Of a stretch of DNA of 64,000 bases, positions 10,934 through 21,353 are shown piece after piece. The notes beneath the pieces are model-generated. The model was not told the DNA's origin and did no database searches. It saw only the letters and a program-made list of their open reading frames with translations. Made by a program: the position numbers and the translations under genes. The stretch comes from Takashimella koratensis (lineage: Eukaryota > Basidiomycota > Tremellomycetes > Trichosporonales > Tetragoniomycetaceae), in contig BCKT01000009.1 in NCBI GenBank assembly GCA_003116875.1, forward strand, positions 1,178,001-1,242,000, written 5' to 3'. Within the stretch, counting starts at the first letter, position 1. Every line of letters begins with the position of its first letter.

Positions 10934-12918
10934 TTACTTGGGAGCACGGCCGTTGTAGTCGACACCGGCAGTGGCGGTGTAGTTTCCGAAGCAGTCGTGG
11001 TAGAAGTCGATCTGAGAGATGCGCTCCTTGAGGGCGGCGACGACAGTGTCGAAGGCACACATGCCGTCCTTGTTGTAAGGGCAGTTGGCGTAGGTGTCGT
11101 GGAGAGGAATGACGGCGTCGTTGACGATGAAACGCATCTGCTTGGTAGGGGTCTGGTCGGCGCAGCTGAGGACCTGGATCAAGAAGTGAGTGCCGAAGGG
11201 GACAACTTGGGAAGCGACAAAGGAGGACGAAGTGCGCTTGTTGACCGGGAGAGCACCGGTCTTGAAGATCGGGGTGACGTTGAAGGCGGTGAGGGTGTCA
11301 AGGACGACAACCTCGTGAGTGGCATCAGCGTACTAAGGGGTGGTCAGTATAGGTGATTACGATGTATGTGCTGGGCAGTAGGGAGGGGGGTCAACGTCAC
11401 TCACGATCGACTGGTTGAGAGGGAAGTAGGTCGAGTTCTTGTCGAAAGTGCCGTTGAGCGCCGAGTTGAACGAAGTGATCGGCGTCTGGGTGAAGCGAGC
11501 GTAGAACTCCTCAAGGTAACCGAGACCCTGAGCGGCAGCGACGGGGGAACCGAAGCCGTTGTTGTAGTAGAAGGAGATGTCGTCTGTGGGGTATCAACAA
11601 ATTGTCTTGGGAAACCATGATCGAGACCACCGTCTAGACCACCGCACACTCACAGTAGTACTCGTAGTTACGGAAGTCCTCCTCGGTGAAGAGCTTGCAG
11701 AACTTGGAGTAGCCAACGGCGTCAGTCTCGTACGAACAGAGCTGGAGCATGGCGATGGCGTCGGTGGAGGTGACGTTGTAACCCGAGATCTGAGACTGGA
11801 GGCGGGCAATGGTCGAGTTGAAGGCGTTGTTGGCGAATGCGGTGGCGGCGGTGGTACCGATGCTGCCGCGCGAGGCGACGTTGGAGTTGGTGCAAACCTC
11901 GTAAGGTGCGCCCGAGTTGTTGACCCCGGGAGTCTCAACCAGGATCTCAATGTTCACCTGGTCGAGGTACTCGGGGACACCGAACATACCGGCCGCAAAG
12001 TTGTTGGCGGTCTTGACCATGCGGTCTTGGGACTCGGTACGGAAGACCGGGAGCGCACCCTGGGCGGTGAAGTTGTTGAGGAGGAACCCGTACTGCTGGC
12101 GCATCTGGACACCAAGCTCAAAGTTCTGGAGACGACCAAAGGGGGTGAGGAGCTCGGCGCCGAGACCGTAGGTCCAGGTGTTGAGGAACTCGAGCTCGCC
12201 CCACGAGACGAAGCCGCCCTTGGGGACGGTGGCGGCGAGGCGGGCGGCAAAGGCAGACGGAGCAGCGCCGGTGGTAGGGTAACGCGCACCGTGGCGGTAG
12301 AGGAGGTGGACCTGGGTGACTTCGCAGGTCTCGGGCGCGAGCGGAGAGGTGTCGTTGAGCCCGTAAGCCGAGGACGGGACAGAGTAGACGGGCGAGAGGT
12401 TACCCCAGTAGCGGAAGATGTCGAAAGAGGAGGTGGCAGGGTCGTCCTCGGGCTCGTCAGCGACAAGGGGCCATGTGTCGGCGTGGATCTGCGAGTCGGC
12501 GAACGCAGCAGCGGTCTGGACAGCAGCGGCCTCGATACCGGTAGCGGTGGTGAGCGGGTAGCCGACAACCGACTCGGGAGGGAAGAGCTTGGAGTTGACC
12601 TTGGCTAGAGGTAGAAGGGGAAGTCAGCCATGGACTCGGGTAAGAGCTGAGGGATGGGTCGAGGCTGGTGGTAGGAGGTCACGGAGGGAAAGCAGGAGGA
12701 CGGGTGGATTAGAGGAGGGATCCAGGGGTAGAACTGAGGAGAGAGGGGGAGCGGGGAGCCGCCATGGATCTAGGCGGGAGAACCATCGACTCACTCGAGG
12801 GAGGGGGGAAGATGTCCGAGGTAGCAGAGCCAACGTTGGACGCTGCGGTCCATCGTTTCTCGACCGGGTTGGCCGCGACGAGGAGCGGGAGGAGGGCGAT
12901 GAGAGCGACGGCCTGCAT
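10934..12918 (-). CDS. Secreted histidine acid phosphatase / phytase-like
   Basis: Exons (minus): 12918-12795, 12604-11654, 11583-11405, 11332-10934; 550 aa. A signal peptide starts MQAVALIALLPLLVAA. The nucleophile motif RHGARYP places the phosphohistidine at His146, and many N-x-S/T sequons suggest glycosylation. The C-terminal proton-donor motif reads ATHEVV (His424-Glu425), whereas phytases and acid phosphatases normally have His-Asp. The protein belongs to histidine phosphatase clade 2 and should release phosphate from phosphomonoesters outside the cell or in the wall. A TATA-like CATATAAAG lies about 90 bp upstream at 13005-13013, and a CACGTG (Pho4-type) box lies about 390 bp upstream. 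Phytase versus broad acid phosphatase cannot be told from the sequence. Confidence 0.9.
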
Positions 12919-13004
12919 GTTGGTAGGTCCGGGGAGGGTCGGTGAGGGTGGAGAGGGGGTTCGGAGTGAGGAGAAGAGAAGAGGGAGTGGACGGGATGAG
13001 CGGG

Positions 13005-13013
13005 CTTTATATG
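13005..13013 (-). promoter_or_regulatory. TATA-like element of the acid phosphatase gene
   Basis: On the minus strand this reads CATATAAAG, about 90 bp upstream of the phosphatase start codon, a normal place for a core promoter TATA box. Confidence 0.5.
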
Positions 13014-13306
13014 GCTTGATGGGGGCTAGGTATCAGATCGGGTTAGTCGACGCACGAGGAGGGTGGGCGAATTAGTACATGAACCGTCTTCTGCTCTCTT
13101 CAGCTCGGCGTCTCTCCCTTACCTTGTCCATCTCCTTCGGTCACCTTTCGCCTCTGCTTCTGCCCCTCGTCCCGTCGTCAGAGCCCGCACCCACAGCCCA
13201 AGCCTAGCCTCGCGCTCATCAGTCCTCCATCGCCTCGTGTGATTGCCGCGGACAGGTTGAGTGATGTAGCGAGCAAATGAGATGATAAGATTGGACCAGC
13301 GATCTA

Positions 13307-13312
13307 CACGTG
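13307..13312. promoter_or_regulatory. CACGTG box upstream of acid phosphatase
   Basis: Palindromic CACGTG, the core site of the bHLH phosphate regulator Pho4. It lies 389 bp upstream of a secreted phosphatase, the classical type of PHO target. Two more copies occur at 14813 and 15179. A single hexamer is weak evidence. Confidence 0.35.
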
Positions 13313-15048
13313 CATGAATGAGCTCGCGGGTATAGGCGGACCCGCAGATTGGGGGTGAGAGGGTCAAGTGGGGAACGGGGCTGAGGTGGGTAAGGAGAGG
13401 GAGGTGTGGAGAGTGAGAGAGAGGGAAGGGGAGGGCGGAGAGAAACGAGAGATCGCGGTTTCCCAGGTTGGAATAGGCTCATATCGCCAGTTACCGGGCG
13501 ATCAGTACAAGTTACGCCAGTGTCTCTCCCCGACGCCGCCGCCGCCCGACAGTGACAGGGATCATGAATGCTAGATGAAGATTCCAGGGCAGAGGCAGGT
13601 CAGCCGAGGTTGGCTTGGAGGGTGATAGAGTCAAGGGTCGCTGAGTGGTCACTCTCAGCTAGGTCCGACTGCGTAGGGGGTTCTTTGCCTCGGCCATACG
13701 GATTCGATGCTGCCGCTTTTGGTTCTCGAGTATGCTCTAAGCTCTCTGACTCTTGCATTGTCTGGTCTGCCGTTACCACTCCACCGTTCCCTGCTCAATG
13801 GTTACGCTGCGGCGTCGTCACCGTGGGCGACGACCCTCTGCACTCCTCTTCCACTCTAATCTAAAGAAAGAACGACGTCATTCCTTGGCACCGTCCCTCA
13901 TTGGTCGTCAAGGCTACATGCATCCCTCGCTCGCCTCGTCGACAACCGCGTGGGTGCTCGTTTCCCACGAAAGGGAGACTGAGGGCGAGGAGCCAAGGCA
14001 GAAAAGCAGCAAGAGTACCGACCATCACGGACCGCTGTCTTCATTGTCCCGTGATCAAAAGCACCCATCGACACACGTTCCAAGCATCTCGCCAGTCTTT
14101 GCACGTTTCTCATCCCTGCGTCCACATCCCCAGCGTCCCGGACAGGTCCCATGGCGAAACGACGACGCAAGCAAGGGAATTGGCAATGAAAGCGTCGCAC
14201 CACCCGAGCTGCGCAAGATCCAGAAAAAGGTCTTGTAGAAGTGTGGTGTAATCAGATATCGGCCGATCGAGTTCCCGATGGCCATTCCCCCGTCTGACGC
14301 TCGATCCTGGTAGGCTGGGACAGTGTCGACCGCCCCACTCTCGGGTTATTTTTGCACGCGGCCAGCCAACCAGCGCGCGCCGTGGGTTGTGAATGTCTCT
14401 CTGGCCATAGCTTGGATCAGGGCGAGACTAGAAGGAGACCAGCAGCGCGGTGAAATAATAGCTTATTCCCCGGTCCCGGTCGGACAGTCACCCTCGCTCA
14501 CTACTCTACCTTCAGATCCCAGACCTCACTTGCTACCCATGCCCCAACGTGACAGCCCCAGTCTAGGTCCATAACGCTGGCGTGATGGCCTCCACTCGCT
14601 CCAACCGCTCGCTCTCTGCCTCACCCGAGTAGACCATGCCGTTACCGTTCCGGGCACGTAAGCCGGGTACCGAGTCCACCTCCTTGTTTCCTCGCCGCGG
14701 ACGAGGCGGCTTTCACCTCGACATCAAACTCTTGACTCCGCGGCTGAGTACCTGACAGTGAAAGAGACAAAAGGCGTTGGACCATGGGGTCAAGCAACGA
14801 GCTGCACAGTTGCACGTGTACGCCTTTCTCCAAAAAACCGAGATCTTGCTCTTCACCCCTCTCTCTATGCCCAATACCCAATGCCCTTCCCAATGCCCCT
14901 CATCCCCTACCACACACCCTATCGCTCCTAACCTAAGATTCACCGAGAAAGCCGATCGTGAGGCTTGCTTGCGCATGAAACGCCTCGAGCGCCTAGGTCT
15001 CAATTCTTTTCCTGATTCCTTCATCTCCAGCGCCTCTGCGATCTATTC

Positions 15049-15058
15049 TTATCAGATT
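15049..15058 (-). promoter_or_regulatory. Iron-GATA motif upstream of the PSD-like gene
   Basis: Reads AATCTGATAA on the minus strand, an exact match to (A/G)ATC(T/A)GATAA, recognised by fungal iron-responsive GATA factors of the Urbs1/SreA/Sfu1 type. It lies about 780 bp upstream of the PSD-like start. Confidence 0.45.
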
Positions 15059-15831
15059 GTCGCAACGGCCCACCACCCCATTTCTCACGGCGTGTCAGCT
15101 TAGAAACTCGACATTGCTGCGCTGTGTCGAAGAGGGGGAGGCGGCTGTCGAACGTGCTTGAACAGTTGTGATGACTTGCACGTGGACGGTGGGAGACCGC
15201 AAGTCGGTGACTAGTCGCGCTCAGCCTTTTGTTCAGTCGCTCTTTGGACAAGCTATCAGCAGTCTCTCTACTTGAAAGTCATTGACCACTGCTCATTCCA
15301 CCTTCCAGCCCATGCTGTTCCACTACCTGTGGACCTTTGGGGCGTACATCGCCACGCCACTCTGCGTGGCATAGGCGATTCCCTCGGACGTCGATCTCAA
15401 CTTCGGTCTCATTGTGCCTATTCTTGCCAGACATTTCACGATTCCTCCAGCTTCCATCTACTTATATCAACGACCTCTGCTCTTCGACACAGGCTTCTGT
15501 AACCTTCTTGACGATACTCACTTCTACGGACTCACTTTGACTGACTGCCGACTGAGCCTACCTGGCTGCGATGATTGGCTATTTTTGGCCCTCTGACGCT
15601 GATTGATCTCTGGAACCAAATTGGCCCGTCTTTGACGTCATTGAATAACCTGGTTACAGTACAAATACACAACCCAACATTGCATCGCTTCTGCACCTCA
15701 ACATTGTCAACGCAGCTCTACGACAGCAACACCAGCAGCAAGCATTGCTTTAGAAAGGGTCATCGGCGACAGTTCACCTCCGCGACTCATCTCTCCACCC
15801 AGTTACCGTCGACAAAAAAAACTCACTCACC

Positions 15832-17279
15832 ATGGACCCACGCGACCACGAAGTGCCCGACGAGCACCATGTCCCAGGGGTAGGTCATTCACGACTCGAC
15901 CCAGCTCCCTCCCAAATTAACCCCTTTCCCTTTCCAGACTGGCCACTGGCTCTCCCAAGACCGCCGACATGTACACAAGTTCCTCGGCGAAACCATGGAC
16001 CATGTCTCTTCCAACCCTCGTCCCCTGCACCCCGTCTTGTCCGATTTCAAGCGGCTCGTTGAGACTGACAGCCGACTCTCGATGCTCTTCTCTACTATGT
16101 TCGAGCAAGTCCCCAAGAGCAAACCCTACCTCACCGATGCGTCTGGCGAGCAGCCGCAAGTCCGGGATTTCGATCACCTCTTGCAGCTACTCAACCATGT
16201 GATCACCACCGCGCCGAGGTGGACGGATAACGGGCACAAGAAGGGGCTTGTGGGTGTTCCTGTGAACGCGCTGCTCGACTGGCCAATGGGTACGCCAGCG
16301 GGCTTTGCCGTCTTCCAGGATCCGCAGGTCAACGAACAATTGAAGAAGGTAAGTAGCGACGCTCTGCTCTTCGCCTGTGTCCACCTTTTCAGCAATACTA
16401 ACGCTACTGCTTTCAAAACACCAGGTACTCGACGTCTGGGGCAAGTTTCTTTCCTCCCCCGACTCGGCATACGTCCTCGGTACCACCGACGAATGCTGGT
16501 TCAGCCCTCACGGTATCGAATCTCTCGAGTCCGTCGCCAACCTATACCAGCCGGGACCTTCCTTTGCCGAGCTATTCCAATGCGACCCTAAAGCAGAGCA
16601 CCACGGTTTCACCAGCTGGGACAACTTCTTCACTCGTCTCTTCCGGGACGGTATCCGACCCGTCGCTTCACCAGACGACGACAACGTCATCGCCAACGCA
16701 TGCGAGTCGAGGCTATACAAGGTGGCTCACGACGTCCACGCCCGTGACAAGTTTTGGGTCAAGGGTCAGCCATACTCGGTTCTCGACATGCTTGCTTTCG
16801 ATGAGGCTGCGGACTCTTTCGTCGGCGGGACAGTTTACCAGGCGTTCCTCTCTGCACTCTCTTACCACCGCTGGCATGCACCGGTGTCGGGGACAATCAA
16901 ACGCGCATACGTTGTGCCAGGGACGTACTTCTCCGAACCCTGGTATGACGACTTTGCGCCAGACCACGCCGCAGACCCGCAGGGACAAAGCACGAGCCAG
17001 GAATACCTCTCCGTCACTGCGACTCGCGCAATCATCCTCATCGAAAGCCCCAAGGCAGGGCTTGTCGCGTTCCTGGGTATCGGCATGACCGAGGTCTCGA
17101 CTTGCGATATCACCGTCAAAGAGGGACAGAAGGTGAAGAAAGGCGACGAGTTGGGCATGTTCCATTTCGGTGGTTCGACGCATTGCGTCTTGTTCCAGAA
17201 GGGCGTAAAGGTTTCGGGGTTCCCCAAGCCCGCTGACCACAACGTTCCGGTGAGATCTCAGTTGTGTGTGGTCGAGTAG
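15832..17279 (+). CDS. PSD-family decarboxylase (PsiD-like)
   Basis: Exons 15832-15879, 15938-16348, 16425-17279; 437 aa. An N-terminal all-helical region of the kind that precedes the catalytic domain in fungal PSD-like proteins is followed by a phosphatidylserine decarboxylase domain. Visible motifs are WHAPVSG (His304) and the autocleavage site FGGSTHC, where processing between Gly403 and Ser404 would create the pyruvoyl group. The enzyme lacks the targeting and membrane segments of true phosphatidylserine decarboxylases. Length, domain order and cleavage position closely resemble PsiD, the soluble L-tryptophan decarboxylase of psilocybin fungi, so an aromatic amino acid substrate is plausible but unproven. 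No psilocybin-type partner genes lie nearby. An exact iron-GATA motif lies upstream. Confidence 0.88.
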
Positions 17280-17624
17280 GAGGGAGGCTTTGTGCTGTTA
17301 GTTTGAACAGTGAAGAGACCGCGCGACCAAAAGGACATGGGGAAAGGAGAGAAGGGTGCATCTTGAAATGACAGCTGTTAAACGACTGTAGCGATACAAA
17401 CACGGCAAAACCATTTGCATAGTGATGATAGCAACCATGTAATTATTGACTTTGTTGAAGATACCCGAAACGCTACAAGCCTTAAAAAATGCAAAAGGAG
17501 GGACATGGAAAATGCAAAGACAAGACGAGAATAAGATGGATACACGGGAAACTGCTGACCCTTTGCGCCCTTTGCGCTGATATGGTCGACCCGGAAGACT
17601 CAGGAAAGAACGAAGAAACGCTGT
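17280..17624. other. Convergent intergenic spacer
   Basis: Spacer between the PSD-like stop and the 7TM protein stop. I see nothing coding in it. Confidence 0.6.
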
Positions 17625-19074
17625 CTAAACCAAGTCTTCTCTGCTTTTGCTCGAATCGTCGTTGGTGTAGAACCTGCCGCCGTACACGTGTGGTGTACAA
17701 GGCGAGACGACGGGGGTCACCGACGCGCTGCTATCCGAGTTCATCCTCGATCGGATAGGCAATAACGACGAGTCTGTTGAGTGATCCGACGATAGCTGAG
17801 CGATATCGGTGATCCTAACCCCGAACGGCGTGCTCCCTTGATACCCCTCAACGTGTCTGTCCAGCCTCGTCTGGCCAAGGCCGGCTCCATGTTCGAGTTT
17901 CGACTCCTCGTCAAACTCGGCCGAGGTCGGCGGTCCGCCCGTCGAAAGTGGAGGGGGGGTCGGCATCGGTGCACCTTTCATGAGCCTGCGTGCCGCTGCC
18001 CGGGAGTTGATCGTAAACAACATCGACAATGCGTATAGCTCCGTCACGATCTCCAACAACACCCAGAACTCGTCACGACCTGTTCGCGCCTTTGCTGGGG
18101 ACGTGAGGAAGAGGACACACATGACGGCCCCGACGAGGTGAGTGAGAAGCACTGTTTCGAGCGTGAGACTCATCAGTCGCCCCATAAGCCGCGGCGATGT
18201 CGTGCGCACGGTCGCAAATTTCCACAAAAGGACGAGAGTGAGTGCGCCGTCGGTCGCGGCAGACAGACCCATCCAGGTGATAGCAACGACCTGGGAGGGC
18301 GTGCTGATCGCTCGCGAGTCGATCTGGAGATACGAGACCCAAGGGTCATTGGCCCATATCCGCGCAGTAATGGCGAGCGCGAAACCGGCAGCGAGAGTGA
18401 TTGTGGTGACGATAGCGACGGCGATCGCGAACCATCGTTTACGACCGATCATGATCCATGCCCTTCGACCAAAATACAGCTGCGCTGTGAACGCCATGAG
18501 CGGGATCTGGTGCAAAGTTCAGCGGTGTGCTACTCGACTATGACACTCTCATCGTCATTGCTTCTTTGGGTCTAGACAATCTGTCTTATTCTCGACCAGG
18601 ACACCACCCACTCACCAAACCATCCTGGAAGCTAAGAGGCCACCAGAACTCGCCCCATACGCTCGCATCGCTAAGCCCGCCAACAAGGTAGTGATACCCG
18701 CTCGCGACGATAATGAGGATTTGCGCCGAACTGAGCCCGACAACCCAGCAAACGAGCAATCGCGTCCGCAGTTGGTCCTTCTTGTAGGTCGAAAAGTAGC
18801 GGTGTACTTGCGCGAGATGGATCCCGTACATCGCGAGCTGGGTTTGTACGAAGAGCAGTAGTAGAGTAAATTCATAGCGAGAAAGGGCAATGAAGAGGCA
18901 GGCGAGAGTCAGTAAAATTTTAGATAGGGAGGGTAGGAAGACACCTCGACGTGATGCATCTCAACTCACAGCGAGGTAGGAGCCGATGAGGTATCCAGCA
19001 GGCTTGACGGGGAACGGGTTAGCGCTCGCCGCCATTGCCAGTGCGGCTGTCGTCGTTGTCGAGTTACTCGACAT
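17625..19074 (-). CDS. Seven-transmembrane protein, DUF6534-like
   Basis: Exons (minus): 19074-18970, 18837-18616, 18506-17625; 402 aa. The hydrophobic profile gives about seven membrane helices: GYLIGSYLALAMYGI spliced across intron 1, LLVCWVVGLSSAQILIIVAS, PLMAFTAQLYFG, FAIAVAIVTTITLAAGFALA, VVAITWMGLSAATDGALTLV, LTHLVGAVMCVLFLTS and the final ELYALSMLFTINSR. A long polar, serine-rich cytoplasmic tail of about 100 residues follows. The pattern, including LAQVHRYFSTYKKDQ after helix 1 and the NSR end of helix 7, fits the large basidiomycete DUF6534 family of unknown function. The acceptor for exon 2 was chosen because it keeps the family's helix 1; other acceptors break the frame. Confidence 0.8.
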
Positions 19075-20218
19075 GGCCGTGGCGGCGGAGGCGGACTCGA
19101 GTACGCCACGGCGCTTGACGGCGCTTGATCGTCGTCTGTCGCGCCCTGGAGGGTGTCACAGGTAGGATCCGGGTCGTGGAGGTCTATGCTCTCTATCCTC
19201 CGAGAAGAATGGTCCGTATTCACCCAGACGGTCCTTGGTGACAGCGACGGTGCGAGTGATGAGGTATAGAAGAATGGGCAGTGTGACCTTTTGTCTCAAT
19301 AGTTGGAGAAGAGATGAAGTAGTTGGGTCGATGGGTAAGTCCAATAACGGTCGTCGGACAGATAGAGGCGTTGACCCAGATGGCCCGTCCAGCCGCTATC
19401 GACGCAAGCGTTGTACGGTGCGAAAAATAAACGTAGGAAAATTGCAGGTACAAACCCTACAGTATAAACCCAGCCTGGTTGGAGCGTCCCATAGGAGGCG
19501 TATAGGGGTCAACGCCCCTGTGCATCACCTCACGCCCTGTGGTCTGAGTCTATGGGTTATGATTCTCTGCGGCTTTACGCTCCTCAGACTTGTCGCTCTT
19601 CCGTAAGCCAGTGGCTTAAAGCAGCTCGCCTCGTCTGCCATACTTCTCTTTTCGTCACTCGCCTGCTCGGGGAGGCGCAGTAACCAGTTTTTGCGTACTC
19701 ATCCACTCCCCCTGCATTTTCCCTTTTACCTCCTTCACTTGCCTCCCGCTGTCCTCGTAACCAGTGAGTCGCATAGGGTGACAGGGGCATAGGGTGCGTC
19801 AGCGGTGCACTATTGGCGCATGGGTGCAAGTGTGGTGCCAAGGGGCGCCGAAACCCTTCAGCCATTCAACGCCTCTAGACTCCTCCGGTCCCTCCGGGCT
19901 TTCTTCGGGAGCAAGCACAATGTCGCGTCGGTTGAGGTGAGAGAGAAAAAAAGAGTTGGCCCGGAAGTTCCTGATTTTTTACTCCTTGCGCCACGCCCTT
20001 GAGCTTTTGAATGGTCCTCCTGCCACTCCCACACCAAAAGGCGAGCCATGCCAAACCTCGTCACTTCCGAGGTACCAGATCGGTTCCCTCGGCGGGTGCC
20101 ACATGTCGGCGTTTTGGGCATGCTGCTTCGCCACCATCTAACCCCGCCGTCCTTGGTGCTTTTCTTTATTGTCTCCCCCCTTTCTACTCAGTCTACTCAG
20201 TTCGCTCTGGCTATGGCT

Positions 20219-20228
20219 AATCAGATAA
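20219..20228 (+). promoter_or_regulatory. Iron-GATA motif (distal)
   Basis: AATCAGATAA, an exact match to (A/G)ATC(T/A)GATAA, 1126 bp upstream of the siderophore-type transporter start. In Ustilago, Aspergillus and Candida this motif binds iron-dependent GATA repressors that switch off siderophore genes when iron is plentiful. Confidence 0.55.
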
Positions 20229-20900
20229 CAGCCAACTGTCCTCTTTCCACTACTTCTCACTGGCCACTCTTCCCCAATTGACTCGGCCGATACTTGGCAT
20301 CTCTGACCCTGCTGATGCCAGCCTTGCTCATCGTCCCTGTCCCCTTGCTCTGCCCCTATCCCATCGCCCCTCCCGCAACACCCAAAGGCTCCGCTCCTGC
20401 TCCACCTTTTTCTGCTCCTTTCATTCAATCCTCAGCCCCTTCGTACTGTTCCGTCCCGGACTCGGAGCCGACGCCCTCACCCAGCTCGCTCCTCCTTCCT
20501 ATTCCTCCTACCATTCCATTGACTCTCGTTTAGCCCATTCGCAAGCGGCGTTCGTCGGATGAAAACCCAGGAATGACTCAGGTTCACCATGCCCTGTACC
20601 GTACCTCCAATCAAGAGGGACTGCCGCTCTACTGCGGACCCGAAGTACCGTCTTGTTTCGCACGAACAATCCGAACCTCGAGTTTCCTCAGCTCTTTTCC
20701 CCAGTCGGGCGTTGACCATCACATGCCCAACGCCATCCCGCAAACCCCGGCTCTTCAAACCTTTCCTCTTCCCCTTCCCCCGTCCCTTGCGCCTCCTCCT
20801 GGTCCACTCAACTGCGCAGCGGCTTTCTCGGCCTCTCTTTTACCCACTTGATCGGCTCTGATTCCCATAGCATGTACCATGTGCTCCAAGCGCCTTTGGT

Positions 20901-20910
20901 AATCTGATAA
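20901..20910 (+). promoter_or_regulatory. Iron-GATA motif (proximal)
   Basis: AATCTGATAA, a second exact match to (A/G)ATC(T/A)GATAA, 444 bp upstream of the transporter start. Paired sites are typical of strongly iron-repressed genes. Confidence 0.6.
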
Positions 20911-21184
20911 AATGATCAGGGCGTCCCACGACTGGAATCCCTGATCGCAGGTATCCTCAGCTCCTCACCTCCCCATCAACTCCCCTACCTCCTCTCCTCT
21001 TCCTCTCCTCTGACCCCCGAGTTGCGAAAGCACCCGACAATCATGCTCCTTCGGGAACAAGACACCGACCCGATTCGCGACTGCGGTGATCTAAAATTTC
21101 CAGTCGACCCCTCAACCCCTCGACCCAGAGCCAAACACTCCAACACCAGAAGAGAGTGAAAAAAATGGGGACTCGATGGTGGTC

Positions 21185-21192
21185 TATAAAAG
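21185..21192 (+). promoter_or_regulatory. TATA box of the siderophore-type transporter
   Basis: TATAAAAG, 162 bp upstream of the transporter ATG and downstream of both GATA motifs. Confidence 0.6.
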
Positions 21193-21353
21193 TTTGAACC
21201 CTCTAGCGCTGAGATGTGATCTTCCTCGTCCCAACTTCTACCCTTGACAACCGCTACTTCCCCCGTAGCAAGCCTGTTTAACTCCCCGAGTTTTGACAGA
21301 GTGACGATAAAACCTTTGGACAAACATTGAAGCTAGCGAGTTACTCCTAAAAC

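Larger units (their letters stand above)
12919..15831. other. Long divergent intergenic region (2.9 kb)
   Basis: Separates the acid phosphatase (minus) from the PSD-like gene (plus). No open frame shows a domain, a signal peptide or plausible splicing. It holds three CACGTG boxes (13307, 14813, 15179), a TATA element for the phosphatase and an exact iron-GATA motif at 15049. It is about ten times longer than the divergent promoters elsewhere in this window. Confidence 0.6.
19075..21353. other. Long divergent intergenic region (2.3 kb)
   Basis: Between the 7TM protein and the siderophore-type transporter. No supportable coding region. It carries two exact iron-GATA motifs and a TATA box serving the transporter, listed separately. 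Confidence 0.6.

Noticed and set aside
11577..12608. A 343-codon open frame on the + strand opposite the acid phosphatase gene
   Set aside because: Val/Gly/Glu-rich translation typical of the antisense of GC-rich coding DNA; the minus strand has signal peptide, RHGARYP motif and closing splice phases.
13753..14251. Overlapping open frames of 116-161 codons in the long intergenic region
   Set aside because: His/Arg/Ser-rich, no domain or splice support, overlapping in several frames.
15832..17279. Part of a psilocybin-type cluster
   Set aside because: No PsiK-like kinase, PsiM-like methyltransferase or PsiH-like P450 is present nearby; neighbours are a 7TM protein and a phosphatase.
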